A stretch of 64,000 nucleotides of DNA from Gemmatimonadota bacterium (GCA_022825135.1 JAJDYN010000036.1:1-64000), one strand, 5' to 3'; positions 34,717 to 43,362 are shown, numbered from the stretch's first letter. The notes: generated by a model from the sequence alone, not told the origin. Numbers and translations: made by a program.

Positions 34717-36048
34717 ATGAAAGAGCACTGTACCCCAGATCGGAACCTCGCCGGGAATTGCCTCGGCGTGCCGACACCCGGTCCCGATGGCAAGGGGCGC
34801 ATCTCGGCGCGGGCAACTGACGTCGTCCGGGCCGGGCTCGCCTCCGACACCGCCTACGGGGCCGTCATGCCCCCCCTCTACCTGTCAAGCAACTTCCGCT
34901 TCGCCGGGCTCGAGGACCCGCCGCCATTCGACTACACCCGATCCGGCAATCCCACCCGCGAACATCTTACCGGCGCGCTGGCCCAACTGGAGAGTGGCGC
35001 GGGGGCCGTGGCGACCTCCTCGGGAATGTCCGCGGTGGGCGTCGTCCTCAACCTGGTGCACGCCAGTGACCTGGTGCTGGCGCCGCACGACTGCTACGGA
35101 GGGACGCACCGCCTGCTGGTCGGTCTCGAGCGCCAGGGTCGGCTGCGCGTGCGCTTCGTGGACTTCACGGACCCGGCCTCGCTCGCGGCCGGCCTGGAGC
35201 AGGAGCCGCGCATGATCTGGGTCGAGACGCCCAGCAACCCGCTGCTGCGCATCACCGACCTGGCCGCGGTGGCGCGCGAGGCCCGGCGCGTCGGAGCGAC
35301 CGCGGTCGCCGACAACACCTTCCTCTCCCCCGCGCTCCAGCGACCCATCGAGTTCGGCTTCGATCTGGTCGTGCACTCGACCACCAAGTTCATCAACGGC
35401 CACAGCGATGTCGTGGGCGGCGCGGTGATCGCGGCGGGCGACGAACTCTTCGAGGAGATCGCGTGGTGGACCAACGCCACCGGCGCGGCCCAGAGTCCCT
35501 TCGACAGCTACCTGGCGCTGCGCGGCGTGCGCACGCTCTTCGCCCGCACCCGCATCCACGAGGAGAACACGCGCGCGGTCGTCGACCTGCTCGCGTCGCA
35601 TCCCGCGGTTGCCCGGGTCTACTACCCGGGACTCACGGCGCACCCCGGCCACGACCTCGCCCGCCGCCAGCAGTCCGGATACGGCAGCCTGTTCAGCTTC
35701 GAGTTGAAGGGCGGGCGGGCGGCAGCCGAAGAACTCCTTGCCCGGCTTCGCCTGTTCACGCTGGCGGAGTCGCTGGGCGGCGTCGAGAGCCTCATCTGCC
35801 ACCCGGCCACGATGACCCACGCGGCCATGGACGAGGCCGCTCAGGCCGTCGCGGGGATCGGCAAGGGCCTGCTCCGGGTCTCCGTCGGCATCGAGTCGGC
35901 GGACGATCTGGTCGCCGATCTGGAGCAGGCGCTGGCGGCGTGCCGGGCGGCGGCGGCGGGTGGTTCCCATGCCGCCGATGTCGTTCCCATCGGTTCGGCC
36001 GCGGGGGAGCCCCCCCTCCCGCGGGCGGGCATCGAGGCGATCGGCTGA
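34717..36048 (+). CDS. metB: cystathionine gamma-synthase / O-acylhomoserine sulfhydrylase
   Basis: The 443-residue PLP enzyme is of the Cys/Met-metabolism class. It has SGNPTRE (76-82), an ETPSNPLLRITD segment and the PLP lysine Lys224 in HSTTKFINGHSD. It joins acylhomoserine to cysteine (or to sulfide). The C-terminal tail of about 30 residues after the usual end looks unstructured. It follows the MetX-like gene by 4 bp and is under the same SAM riboswitch. MetB and MetZ/MetY are hard to tell apart by sequence alone. Confidence 0.88.
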   Translation: MKEHCTPDRNLAGNCLGVPTPGPDGKGRISARATDVVRAGLASDTAYGAVMPPLYLSSNFRFAGLEDPPPFDYTRSGNPTREHLTGALAQLESGAGAVATSSGMSAVGVVLNLVHASDLVLAPHDCYGGTHRLLVGLERQGRLRVRFVDFTDPASLAAGLEQEPRMIWVETPSNPLLRITDLAAVAREARRVGATAVADNTFLSPALQRPIEFGFDLVVHSTTKFINGHSDVVGGAVIAAGDELFEEIAWWTNATGAAQSPFDSYLALRGVRTLFARTRIHEENTRAVVDLLASHPAVARVYYPGLTAHPGHDLARRQQSGYGSLFSFELKGGRAAAEELLARLRLFTLAESLGGVESLICHPATMTHAAMDEAAQAVAGIGKGLLRVSVGIESADDLVADLEQALAACRAAAAGGSHAADVVPIGSAAGEPPLPRAGIEAIG

Positions 36049-36062
36049 CTGGCCGGCGTCGG

Positions 36063-37283
36063 CTACATTCCGGTCGGCGTTCGCGCGAGGGTCAGCACCT
36101 GGGGGTGCTCCACGCCCAGTTCGTCCGTCCAGACGCCGAGGACGGCATCCATGGTGACATCCATCACCGCGAAGCCGTTCGGCGCGTTCACGGTGCCCAG
36201 CCAGGTGCCGTCCGCATCCAGCACCAGCCACGCCTGGGGCCGGTCCTGCTCGCTCCGTCCCCGGTACAACTCCAGCCACACCGCTCCCGCGGGGTCCACA
36301 AGGATGTCCGCGTAGGCGGGACGAGCCGCCGGAGCCGGCAGTTCTTCGATGAACTGCCGCAGGAAGGGAGGGAGGGTCGCCCCGGGAGGCAGCTCCATAT
36401 CGAACTGAGCCTCGCGCTCGGCGGCGACCTCTTCGTCGGTGAGGCTCAGCGGATAGTCCGGAATGCGCAGGATGCGAACGACATCGCCGGTGACGGATCG
36501 TTCCCGCACCTCCATCACGTCCGCGGACCCTTCCAGAATCACGTCGTCGTTCGCGGCTACATGTCCCTCCCTGGGGAACAGCGGAGGCCCCGAGATGGGC
36601 CGATCATCGATGACCCGGGCTACCTCCTCTCCGCCAGCGGTCTCGCCCAGACTGTCGATGCGTTCGCCGGCCCGGTCGTAGCGCACCAACGCATGCGGAC
36701 TTCGGATGACCTGAGTTCCGGGCGGGGGTTCCGTGAACGAGAAGACTTCCACCAGGACGGTGCCGTCGCCCAGGCCGTGAAGGTCGAAAGCGCGTGCTGA
36801 GAGGTCGAAGGTGTGTGTTGGCCCGAGGTCGGGTGCGAACACCGTGATCCGACCTCGCTGGTCAAGAGCGAGAATGTCGTCCGCCGATGGCTCCACTTTC
36901 CAGAGATTGCGAAACTCGCCGGGTCCGTCTCCAGCACCTCCCACCGATCCCAGGAATTCGCCCTGCGACGAATAGAGGCGCACCTCCTGCGAGCCCCGGT
37001 CGGCAACCACCACCGATCCATCCGGACGCTGCCGGACGTCGCGGACGCGGAAGAACTCGTGGGCCGGGCCGCTCGCGGAGCGCACAAGATCGACGCGCGG
37101 CTGCGGGTCGATGCTCCAGAGGCTTGAATCGCCCCACAGCGGTCTCAGCGCCTCGATGATCCGGATACCGGCGCTGTCTCGCTGAACGACCAGGGACGGA
37201 ACCGGCTCCGGGGCGGTGCACGAGACGAGACCGGACAGGACGAGGACCGCTACGGATTGGACAACCCATCTGGGTCGAGGCAC
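36063..37283 (-). CDS. 6-bladed beta-propeller lipoprotein
   Basis: The 406-residue product has a lipoprotein signal (LVLSGLVSC) followed by QRDSAGIRII, the same opening as the propeller lipoprotein at 22195. NHL-like repeats such as VGGAGDGPGEFRNL follow. The start is set at a GTG (37283) because a promoter candidate at 37379-37407 would begin transcription downstream of the ATG at 37424; the ribosome site is weak. It lies divergent from the BlaI-type gene, so the shared region may regulate both. Confidence 0.75.
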   Translation of the reverse strand: MPRPRWVVQSVAVLVLSGLVSCTAPEPVPSLVVQRDSAGIRIIEALRPLWGDSSLWSIDPQPRVDLVRSASGPAHEFFRVRDVRQRPDGSVVVADRGSQEVRLYSSQGEFLGSVGGAGDGPGEFRNLWKVEPSADDILALDQRGRITVFAPDLGPTHTFDLSARAFDLHGLGDGTVLVEVFSFTEPPPGTQVIRSPHALVRYDRAGERIDSLGETAGGEEVARVIDDRPISGPPLFPREGHVAANDDVILEGSADVMEVRERSVTGDVVRILRIPDYPLSLTDEEVAAEREAQFDMELPPGATLPPFLRQFIEELPAPAARPAYADILVDPAGAVWLELYRGRSEQDRPQAWLVLDADGTWLGTVNAPNGFAVMDVTMDAVLGVWTDELGVEHPQVLTLARTPTGM

Positions 37284-37378
37284 TGGCGTCTCACGATTGC
37301 GGGTGTCGGGTGGGTTGCGCCTGCTGCGCGGCCAGCGCCCGACGGGGTACGCGGACTGACGTTCATCATCCCGGCTCG

Positions 37379-37407
37379 ATCGTAGCGGTCTCAACGGGTC
37401 TCGGCAA
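37379..37407 (-). promoter_or_regulatory. promoter of propeller lipoprotein
   Basis: On the minus strand TTGCCG (37407-37402) and TACGAT (37384-37379) are 17 bp apart. The left BlaI-type operator (37428) lies 21 bp upstream of its -35 box, so the repressor might also affect this promoter. Confidence 0.5.
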
Positions 37408-37427
37408 AAGACTCCCGGAATCATCCT

Positions 37428-37490
37428 ACGAAGACCCTCGTTGACATCCGGGAAACCATCGGCTACACTCCTGACTACGAAGACCTTCGT
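37428..37490 (+). promoter_or_regulatory. blaI-like promoter flanked by two operator dyads
   Basis: TTGACA (37441-37446) and TACACT (37464-37469) are 17 bp apart, a strong sigma-70-type promoter. Two copies of a 14-bp dyad flank it: ACGAAGACCCTCGT at 37428-37441 and the perfect ACGAAGACCTTCGT at 37477-37490, 49 bp apart. The first touches the -35 box, and the second covers the expected transcription start. A BlaI dimer on each would block RNA polymerase. The motif does not resemble the TACA/TGTA operators of known BlaI systems. Confidence 0.75.
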
Positions 37491-37514
37491 GAACAGAAGT
37501 ACGGGAAGCGCAAT

Positions 37515-37922
37515 ATGACGGATGAATCAGCCGGACGACGGCAGGAACCGAATCGATTCACCCACCGCGAGCTGGACATCATGAGCGTCCTCTGGCGCCA
37601 GGGCTCGGGGACGGTGGCGGAGGTCCGGGACGCGCTCGGCGAGGATGTCGGCTACACCACCGTCCTCAAGATGCTTCAGATCCTCAGGAGCAAGAACGCG
37701 GTTCGCCATGAGAAGGAAGGGCGGGCCCACCGCTACTACCCACTGGTTGAATCGGCGGATGCGGGCGGCAGCGCCCTCAGGCGGGTCATGAACAAGATCT
37801 TCCACGGTTCCGCGGAGCTGCTGCTCGCGACGCTGGTCGAGAACCGTGAATTCACCGACGAGGAGATCGAGCGCATGCGCTCGATTCTGGATCGAGCCCG
37901 GGAGAAGGAGGAAGACCGATGA
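37515..37922 (+). CDS. BlaI/MecI-family repressor
   Basis: The 135-residue protein has the family's N-terminal winged helix: RELDIMSVLWRQGSGTVAEV with VGYTTVLKMLQIL and the wing EGRAHRYYPLV. A C-terminal dimerisation tail with ILDRAREKEEDR follows. The repressor is normally cut by its partner protease when a signal arrives. It overlaps the M56 gene by 4 bp (ATGA). Self-regulation through the dyads in its promoter is likely. Confidence 0.88.
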   Translation: MTDESAGRRQEPNRFTHRELDIMSVLWRQGSGTVAEVRDALGEDVGYTTVLKMLQILRSKNAVRHEKEGRAHRYYPLVESADAGGSALRRVMNKIFHGSAELLLATLVENREFTDEEIERMRSILDRAREKEEDR

Positions 37923-39202
37923 TCATGTGGATGGCATATGCCGCGGTGATCGGCGGTCTGTTGGCGGCCGGAGGATGGGCCTCCGAACGCCTGTGCGAGG
38001 CCATGGGATGGCCGCGGCGCTTCCCCTGGCTGATCGCCCTCACGCTGGCGGTGGTGATCCCGCTCTCCGCGAGGCCGCCGGCGCCCACGCTGGAGGCTCC
38101 CGTGAACGCCTCGCCGGCCGTCGAGCAAGCCGTCGCAGGGGCGCAACGCACGGTGGAGGTGATCCCCGGCCCGACACTCGACCGCATGGCGGCGATGTCA
38201 TGGGGCGCCGCCTCTCTGGCGACGCTCCTGGTCTTCGGCGCAATCCTGGCCCTCATGGCCCGCTCGCGTCGCCGCTGGCCCCGGCGGTCCGTGGACGGCG
38301 AGGACGTTTACGTCTCGGAGGGCTTCGGACCGGCGCTGATCGGCGTGGCGCGTCCCTCGGTGGTGATCCCCGACTGGCTCTTCTGCGCGAGTGACCGGGC
38401 CGGCCGCGTCGCGATCCAGCACGAGCGCGAGCATGCGCGCGCTCGCGACCACCTGACCCTCCTCTACGGCGCAGTGATCGCCGCTCTCTTCCCCTGGAGC
38501 CCGGCGGTCTGGTGGATGGTCCGCAACCTGCGCGGCGCCGTCGAGATCGACTGCGACCGGCGCGTCATCGCCTCCGGAATCCCGGCGGACGACTACGGAA
38601 AGATGCTGCTCGCCATCGGGGTGGGACGGCACCGCCGCTGGGTGTTGACGCCCGCCCTCGTCGAATCTCGACATTCCCTCGAACGGAGACTGAAGGTTAT
38701 GGCTGCGAAGAAGACGAAGTGGACCCCGCTGCGCACGGTGACGCTGGCGGGTCTGACCCTGGCGGCGGTGGTGATCGCCTGTGACGCCAACGCCCCCACC
38801 GCTCTCGACGATGCGCTCCTCGACGTGTTTGCGGACCCGGAGGCGGAGGCCAGCGCGGACGGGTCCCTCACCCCGCAAGCCCGGGCCGAGCAGGTCGAGG
38901 CGATGCGGTTGAGGAGCAGCGAACTTGGAATCGAGCCTCGACCCCTGATCTTCATCGATGGCGTCGAGGTGTCGAATTCGGACCTCTCGCTTGAGGCCGG
39001 CAAATACACGGTCAGGACCGGCAGCGACCCCTATTCGCCACTGAGTTCGCTGAACCCCGACGACATCGAGAGGATCGAGGTGATCAAGGGATCGGCTGCA
39101 ACCGGCTTGTTCGGCGACGGGGCCGAGAACGGCGTCATTCAGATCTTCACAAAGGAACCCGAGACGTCCGAACCGGCGGCCGGGATCCCGCGCTCCCGGT
39201 AG
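37919..39202 (+). CDS. M56 sensor metalloprotease fused to a TonB-receptor plug-like domain
   Basis: The 427-residue protein has helices at about 5-20, 34-50 and 93-112, then the M56 zinc motif HEREH (168-172) with the third ligand Glu209 in AVEIDCD. A further helix (about 273-288) ends in AACD-like IACD. The C-terminus (about 340-412) is not a penicillin-binding sensor as in BlaR1. It carries RPLIFIDGVE and LNPDDIERIEVIKG then GDGAENGVIQIF, the pattern of a TonB-dependent receptor plug. The protease part should cleave the BlaI-type repressor upstream. A protein with this plug-like end might sense receptors or be cut and released. The role of the fused part is not known. Confidence 0.85.
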   Translation: MIMWMAYAAVIGGLLAAGGWASERLCEAMGWPRRFPWLIALTLAVVIPLSARPPAPTLEAPVNASPAVEQAVAGAQRTVEVIPGPTLDRMAAMSWGAASLATLLVFGAILALMARSRRRWPRRSVDGEDVYVSEGFGPALIGVARPSVVIPDWLFCASDRAGRVAIQHEREHARARDHLTLLYGAVIAALFPWSPAVWWMVRNLRGAVEIDCDRRVIASGIPADDYGKMLLAIGVGRHRRWVLTPALVESRHSLERRLKVMAAKKTKWTPLRTVTLAGLTLAAVVIACDANAPTALDDALLDVFADPEAEASADGSLTPQARAEQVEAMRLRSSELGIEPRPLIFIDGVEVSNSDLSLEAGKYTVRTGSDPYSPLSSLNPDDIERIEVIKGSAATGLFGDGAENGVIQIFTKEPETSEPAAGIPRSR

Positions 39203-39241
39203 CGCGGCATCGACTGCGGAGTCAAGGAGGGCTATCGTATG

Positions 39242-39339
39242 GCCATCGGCTCGCCACCCGCGTCGGATCGCGTAAGCCTTGGGCGTCGACGGATGCCCTC
39301 ATCGAATCAGCACACGCTCTCGAACGGAGATTCAAAGTC
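39242..39339 (+). pseudogene. degraded copy of M56 coding sequence
   Basis: This stretch matches the M56 gene from 38612 to 38698: it starts GCCATCGG and ends with CTCGAACGGAGA just before an ATG, as in the original. It is 11 bp longer and changes frame midway, so the protease sequence can no longer be read through. It is the left end of a tandem partial duplication whose right part is the intact gene at 39340. Confidence 0.65.
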
Positions 39340-39738
39340 ATGCGCGGCAGGAAGATGAAACGGAGCCCGCTTCGCGGGGTAACGCTGGCCGGTCTGACCC
39401 TGGCGGCGGTGGTCACCGCATGCGACACCGAGGCCCCCACCGCTCTCGAAGATGCGCTGCTCGACGCCCTGGCGGATCCCGAGGCGGCAGTCAACGCGGA
39501 CGGGTCCGACAGTCCGGGAGCAATTCAACTCGGGGGCGCGCTCGGAGACGGAGCCGCACCGCTGATCTTCGTCGACGGCGTCGAGCTCGAAGCGGGCAGC
39601 GCGGGGCTCAGCGCCCTGAACCCGGACGACATCGAGAGCATCGAGGTCATCAAGGGAGAGGCGGCCGCGGAACTGTACGGTGAGCGCGCCGAGAACGGCG
39701 TCATCCGGATCCTGACGATCGAGTCCCCGGGCGGCTGA
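39340..39738 (+). CDS. stand-alone plug-domain protein, partial paralogue of the M56 C-terminus
   Basis: The 132-residue protein repeats the end of the M56 protein. The hydrophobic GVTLAGLTLAAVVTACD matches TVTLAGLTLAAVVIACD, and PTALEDALLDALADPEA matches PTALDDALLDVFADPEA. The plug segment is LNPDDIESIEVIKGEAA with ERAENGVIRIL. Detached from the protease, its first 25 residues look like a lipoprotein signal with cysteine in VVTACD, so it could sit in the periplasm. GGAG lies about 9 bp before the ATG. It may act as a decoy or partner of the sensor. Function is inferred from the duplication. Confidence 0.7.
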   Translation: MRGRKMKRSPLRGVTLAGLTLAAVVTACDTEAPTALEDALLDALADPEAAVNADGSDSPGAIQLGGALGDGAAPLIFVDGVELEAGSAGLSALNPDDIESIEVIKGEAAAELYGERAENGVIRILTIESPGG

Positions 39739-39792
39739 ACCCGGGGACTGTCCCTGAACGATGCGCCGGCGTCACGCGACGCCAGTTCTTTT
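39722..39792 (+). terminator. two terminator-like hairpins
   Basis: The first, AGTCCCCGG (39722-39730) with CCGGGGACT (39741-39749), is a perfect 9-bp stem that spans the stop codon. The second, GGCGTC (39768-39773) with GACGCC (39778-39783), is followed by TTCTTTT (39786-39792), a good intrinsic terminator. It separates this operon from the convergent S9 gene. Confidence 0.75.
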
Positions 39793-39796
39793 CGCC

Positions 39797-41839
39797 CTAT
39801 CCGTCCTGTGTAACCGGCGTCTTGTGGGTCCCCCACTTCTCGAACCACTTGCGCAGGTATAGCTGTGTGCGCAGGAAGTTGGAGGGCCGCGAGCTGGTTC
39901 CGTGCCACTCCTCCTGGAAGCGGATCATGACGGTGGGCACGCCCACGTACTGCAGCGCCTGGTAGAACTCCTCGGTCTGGCCCATGGGGGTGCGCAGGTC
40001 CATCTCCCCGGTCAGAAGCATGGTCGGCGTGGTCACGTTGCCGACGTAGAAGATGGACGAGCGGTCGATCCACTCCGCCGGATCCTCCCAGAAGGGCTTC
40101 TCGAAGGTGCGCGTGTAGCTGATGGCGTCCGAGGTGCCCATCGCAGACATCCAGTTGACGATGGGGCAGTTGGCCGACGCCGCCGTGAAGCGGTCGGTGT
40201 TGCCCACGATGTAGCTGGTGAGGATGCCGCCGCCCGAGCAGCCGTAGACGAAGAGGTTGTCCTCGTCCACGTAGCCGCGCCCGAGCATCTCGTCGACGCC
40301 GGCCATCAGGTCAGGGAAGTCGGCCCCGGGATAGTCGTGGTTGATGGCGTTGGCGAACCGGGTTCCGTAGCCGGTGCTGCCGCGCGGGTTGGTGTAGAGC
40401 ACCACGTAGTCGTTGGCGGCGTGCTCCTGGAAGGCGAAGTTGAAGCCGCCGTTGTACATGGCGTGCGGGCCGCCGTGGATGACGAGCATCATGGGATAGA
40501 CGCGGGACGGGTCGAAGTCGGGGGGCTTCACGATCCATCCCTGGATGCGGAAATCGTCCTCCGAGTCGTACCAGATCTCCTCGACTTCGCCCAGTTCGAC
40601 GAACGCCAGCACGTCGGCGTTCACGTCGGTGAGGCGCTGGACTTCGTCCGGGTTGCCGAGATCGAAGCGGTAGACGTCTCCCGGCTCATGCGCGCTGGAG
40701 ATGACCCCCACGCCGACGCCCTCATCCGAAAACGACGACAGGCCGAAGAGGTGTTCTCCGGAGGTGAGCTGCGTCACTCCGCCATCGACCGAGACGAAGT
40801 GAAGCTGGGCGTAGCCGTCGCGGCGCACGTTGAAGTAGAGGCCGCTGCCGTCGCGCGCCCACATCATGCCTCCGACCTGCCGGTCGTAGTCCCCGGAGAT
40901 GACGCGCGAGCCGGAGCCGTCCCGGTTCATCAGGTGGATCCTCTGGTTGCGATATGTGTCGCGGTGGGCGTCGATCCCGGTGTAGGCGATGAGCGAGCCG
41001 TCGGGGGACGGAACGGGGCCGCCGTCGGGGCCCCGCCGGTCGGTCAGCCGGCGGATGTCGCCGCTCGTCACCGAAACCGCGTAGATCTCCGACTCCTGCC
41101 AGTGCTCCGGACGGTCCCAGTCCTCCTCCCGGTATGAGGTGAAGTAGATCTCGCTGCCGTCGGGGCTCCACTGGATGGCGGAGTGGTTCCAGTCGCCGTC
41201 GGTCAGTTGGCGCGCGGTGCCCCCCTCGGCGGGGACCACGAAGACGTGGGTCCAGCCGGTGTCGACGTATCCCTGCCGGTCGCGCTTGTAGCCGGCCCGC
41301 TCCACCACCTTGGGCTCGCGCACCCACTGGGCGCCCTCCGGGCGGCGCGGAAGCTCGACGCCGGCGAAGTCGGCCCGGTCGGGCACCCGGCTGGTGAAGG
41401 CGATCCACTCGCCGTCGGGGGACCACCGCGGCCCCGACGGCCCGTTCTCCAGCCGCGTGATCTGGCTGACCGCGCCCTCGTCGTCCATCCAGCGGACGAA
41501 GAGCTGGGAACCGGCAGGCTCGCCGCGCGCCGTGAAGAGGATGCGCGTGCCGTCCGGCGACCAGCGGGCGCCGCTGCCGTCGATGAGGTGCCGGGCCCGC
41601 GAGCCGTCGGCGTTCATGATCCAGAGCGACGATTCGCGCCGGTCGGCCTGCTTGTCGACCCAGCCGCGGGTATGGACGATGCGCTCCCCATCCGGGGAGA
41701 TGCGCGGATCGGACACGCTCTCCATGTCCAGGTAGTGCGTGAGCGAGAGCCGCTCCTGGGCGGCGGCGGGCGCGGTGGCTGCCAGGAGCCCGGCCAGGGC
41801 GAGGACGGCGATCGGGAGAATGGCACGTGAACGGGACAT
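39797..41839 (-). CDS. S9 prolyl-oligopeptidase-type peptidase
   Basis: The 680-residue secreted enzyme has a signal peptide (APAAAQE), a TolB-like propeller domain (RISPDGERIVHTRG and more) and a catalytic domain. Ser is in YGCSGGGI, Asp in GEMDLRTP and His in EEWHGTSS, so the triad is complete. It is probably an exported aminopeptidase or dipeptidyl peptidase. The nucleophile motif GCSGGG is seen in a subset of S9 enzymes. Confidence 0.9.
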   Translation of the reverse strand: MSRSRAILPIAVLALAGLLAATAPAAAQERLSLTHYLDMESVSDPRISPDGERIVHTRGWVDKQADRRESSLWIMNADGSRARHLIDGSGARWSPDGTRILFTARGEPAGSQLFVRWMDDEGAVSQITRLENGPSGPRWSPDGEWIAFTSRVPDRADFAGVELPRRPEGAQWVREPKVVERAGYKRDRQGYVDTGWTHVFVVPAEGGTARQLTDGDWNHSAIQWSPDGSEIYFTSYREEDWDRPEHWQESEIYAVSVTSGDIRRLTDRRGPDGGPVPSPDGSLIAYTGIDAHRDTYRNQRIHLMNRDGSGSRVISGDYDRQVGGMMWARDGSGLYFNVRRDGYAQLHFVSVDGGVTQLTSGEHLFGLSSFSDEGVGVGVISSAHEPGDVYRFDLGNPDEVQRLTDVNADVLAFVELGEVEEIWYDSEDDFRIQGWIVKPPDFDPSRVYPMMLVIHGGPHAMYNGGFNFAFQEHAANDYVVLYTNPRGSTGYGTRFANAINHDYPGADFPDLMAGVDEMLGRGYVDEDNLFVYGCSGGGILTSYIVGNTDRFTAASANCPIVNWMSAMGTSDAISYTRTFEKPFWEDPAEWIDRSSIFYVGNVTTPTMLLTGEMDLRTPMGQTEEFYQALQYVGVPTVMIRFQEEWHGTSSRPSNFLRTQLYLRKWFEKWGTHKTPVTQDG

Positions 41840-41941
41840 CAGCTGCTCCTCTGCTTCCGTTTACTCACTTCGTTGCACCGGAATACTCACCATACCGAGC
41901 GATCATCGTGGGTAATTCATCGCGGTAAAGTACTCTCTCAG

Positions 41942-43096
41942 TTACATCCGCCCTGCCCCAGGCGGCCCGGGAGGCGCCTGAGCCGACTCGCCATGGATGA
42001 TCAGCTCCCGTTTCGGATACGGAATCTCCACCCCTGCGTCGGCGAAGGCGGCGACCGCTTTTCCGGTGATCTCGTCGGCGATGCGGCGGCGGTTGCGGGC
42101 CTCGAAGATCCACACGCGCAACTGGATCTGGACGTCCGAGGGTCCGAAGCCGCGCACGATCACGATGGGCGCGGGCTCCAGTTTTACCCCTTCCACCTGC
42201 CTGGCCGCCTCGATCAGCAGAGCCTTGGCGCGGTCGAGGTCCGACTCCTGGGCCACCGAGAAGGGAATGCGCAGCCGAATGTCCTGTCCGGACATGGTGT
42301 AGTTGATGATGTCGCGCACCATGATCAGGCTGTTGGGCACGATGACCACGAGGTTGTCCGGGTTGCGGATCTTGGTGGCGCGCAGGCCGATCTCGATCAC
42401 GTCGCCCCAGGTTCCGGTCTCGTTGGGCGCGCTCCACAGCTCGATGCGGTCCCCGACCTTGAAGGGCCGGTCCATGATGAGAAGGACGCCGGCGATCAGG
42501 TTGGAGAGCGTGTCCTTGGCGGCCAGCGAAAGGGCGAGGCCCATGACGCCGGCGCCGGCCAGCAGCGGGGCGATGTTGAGGCCCAGCAGGTCCAGAGCCA
42601 GCACGACTCCGAGCGCCAGGACGATGAAGCGGACGGTTCGGTTGATGAGGGGAAACGCCGTTTCGTCGAGCGTCGTTTCCCCGGTTGCGAGGACCCGGCC
42701 CTCGACGAGGTCGAGCACATCCCCGATGAAGCGGCTGAGCGGAAGGAAGAGGAGCCCGACCCAGATGGCCAGGACCCAGCTGGCTGCCAGCGGCGGCGTT
42801 TGGGCCGGGTTCGGCGGCGACCAGACGATGACGATCCGCCAAACGGCCCAGGCGACGATCGAGAACAGCCCCGCGCGGAGCAGGAACTCGACCAGGTAGT
42901 CGTCGAGCCGGGTGTCGGTGCGCTTCACCCAGCGTTTCTTGGCGCGGCCCAGGACCCACCGAACCGTGAAATAGCCCACCGTCGCGAGCACGACGGTGAG
43001 CACACTGGGAGCCCAGCGCGGAGCCGCGTAGTCGAGCGCGCTCCGCCACAGCCCCCCGATGTCGATGAACTCGAAGCTGAAACCAAGGAACTCCAA
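41942..43096 (-). CDS. MscS-family mechanosensitive channel
   Basis: The 384-residue protein has several N-terminal helices and the MscS pore region: GLALSLAAKDTLSNLIAGVLLI followed by the beta domain with RPFKVGDRI and GDVIEIGLRATKIRNPDN. The C-terminal part is short. It opens upon membrane stretch to release solutes. The only start in a good position is a TTG at 43096. It lies divergent from the amidohydrolase gene. Confidence 0.9.
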   Translation of the reverse strand: MEFLGFSFEFIDIGGLWRSALDYAAPRWAPSVLTVVLATVGYFTVRWVLGRAKKRWVKRTDTRLDDYLVEFLLRAGLFSIVAWAVWRIVIVWSPPNPAQTPPLAASWVLAIWVGLLFLPLSRFIGDVLDLVEGRVLATGETTLDETAFPLINRTVRFIVLALGVVLALDLLGLNIAPLLAGAGVMGLALSLAAKDTLSNLIAGVLLIMDRPFKVGDRIELWSAPNETGTWGDVIEIGLRATKIRNPDNLVVIVPNSLIMVRDIINYTMSGQDIRLRIPFSVAQESDLDRAKALLIEAARQVEGVKLEPAPIVIVRGFGPSDVQIQLRVWIFEARNRRRIADEITGKAVAAFADAGVEIPYPKRELIIHGESAQAPPGPPGAGRM

Positions 43097-43229
43097 GCGC
43101 GCCTCGCTGTCGTAGGGTTGCGCGATGGCCCAGGGGCTGCCCGCGCGGATGGTCCACCGCGGTTCGCTCGGCTGGCCAGCTGGTGGATGGGCCGACGGCC
43201 GACTGTCCGAGGGCCTAGCCTAATCGTTT

Positions 43230-43256
43230 GGCGGTTCGTATATCAACCGAACCGCC
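43230..43256. promoter_or_regulatory. 9-bp inverted repeat between divergent genes
   Basis: GGCGGTTCG (43230-43238) and CGAACCGCC (43248-43256) are exact reverse complements around TATATCAAC. The repeat lies between the MscS start and the amidohydrolase start. Its shape and the AT-rich middle fit an operator or an overlapping promoter; a transcription stop is unlikely here, since no gene ends nearby. Confidence 0.55.
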
Positions 43257-43362
43257 GAATTCCGGTCCCGGCGGGCCGCCCCGCGTGTCGTTCGAACGTG
43301 CGGAACATAACCGACGTCCCGGGGCGCGACATCGCCGGAATGGGAACCCCTGCTGTGAGACC

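Noticed and set aside
37284-37424. ATG at 37424 as start for the propeller lipoprotein
   Set aside because: It would lie before the likely transcription start and add a basic tail in front of the signal peptide.
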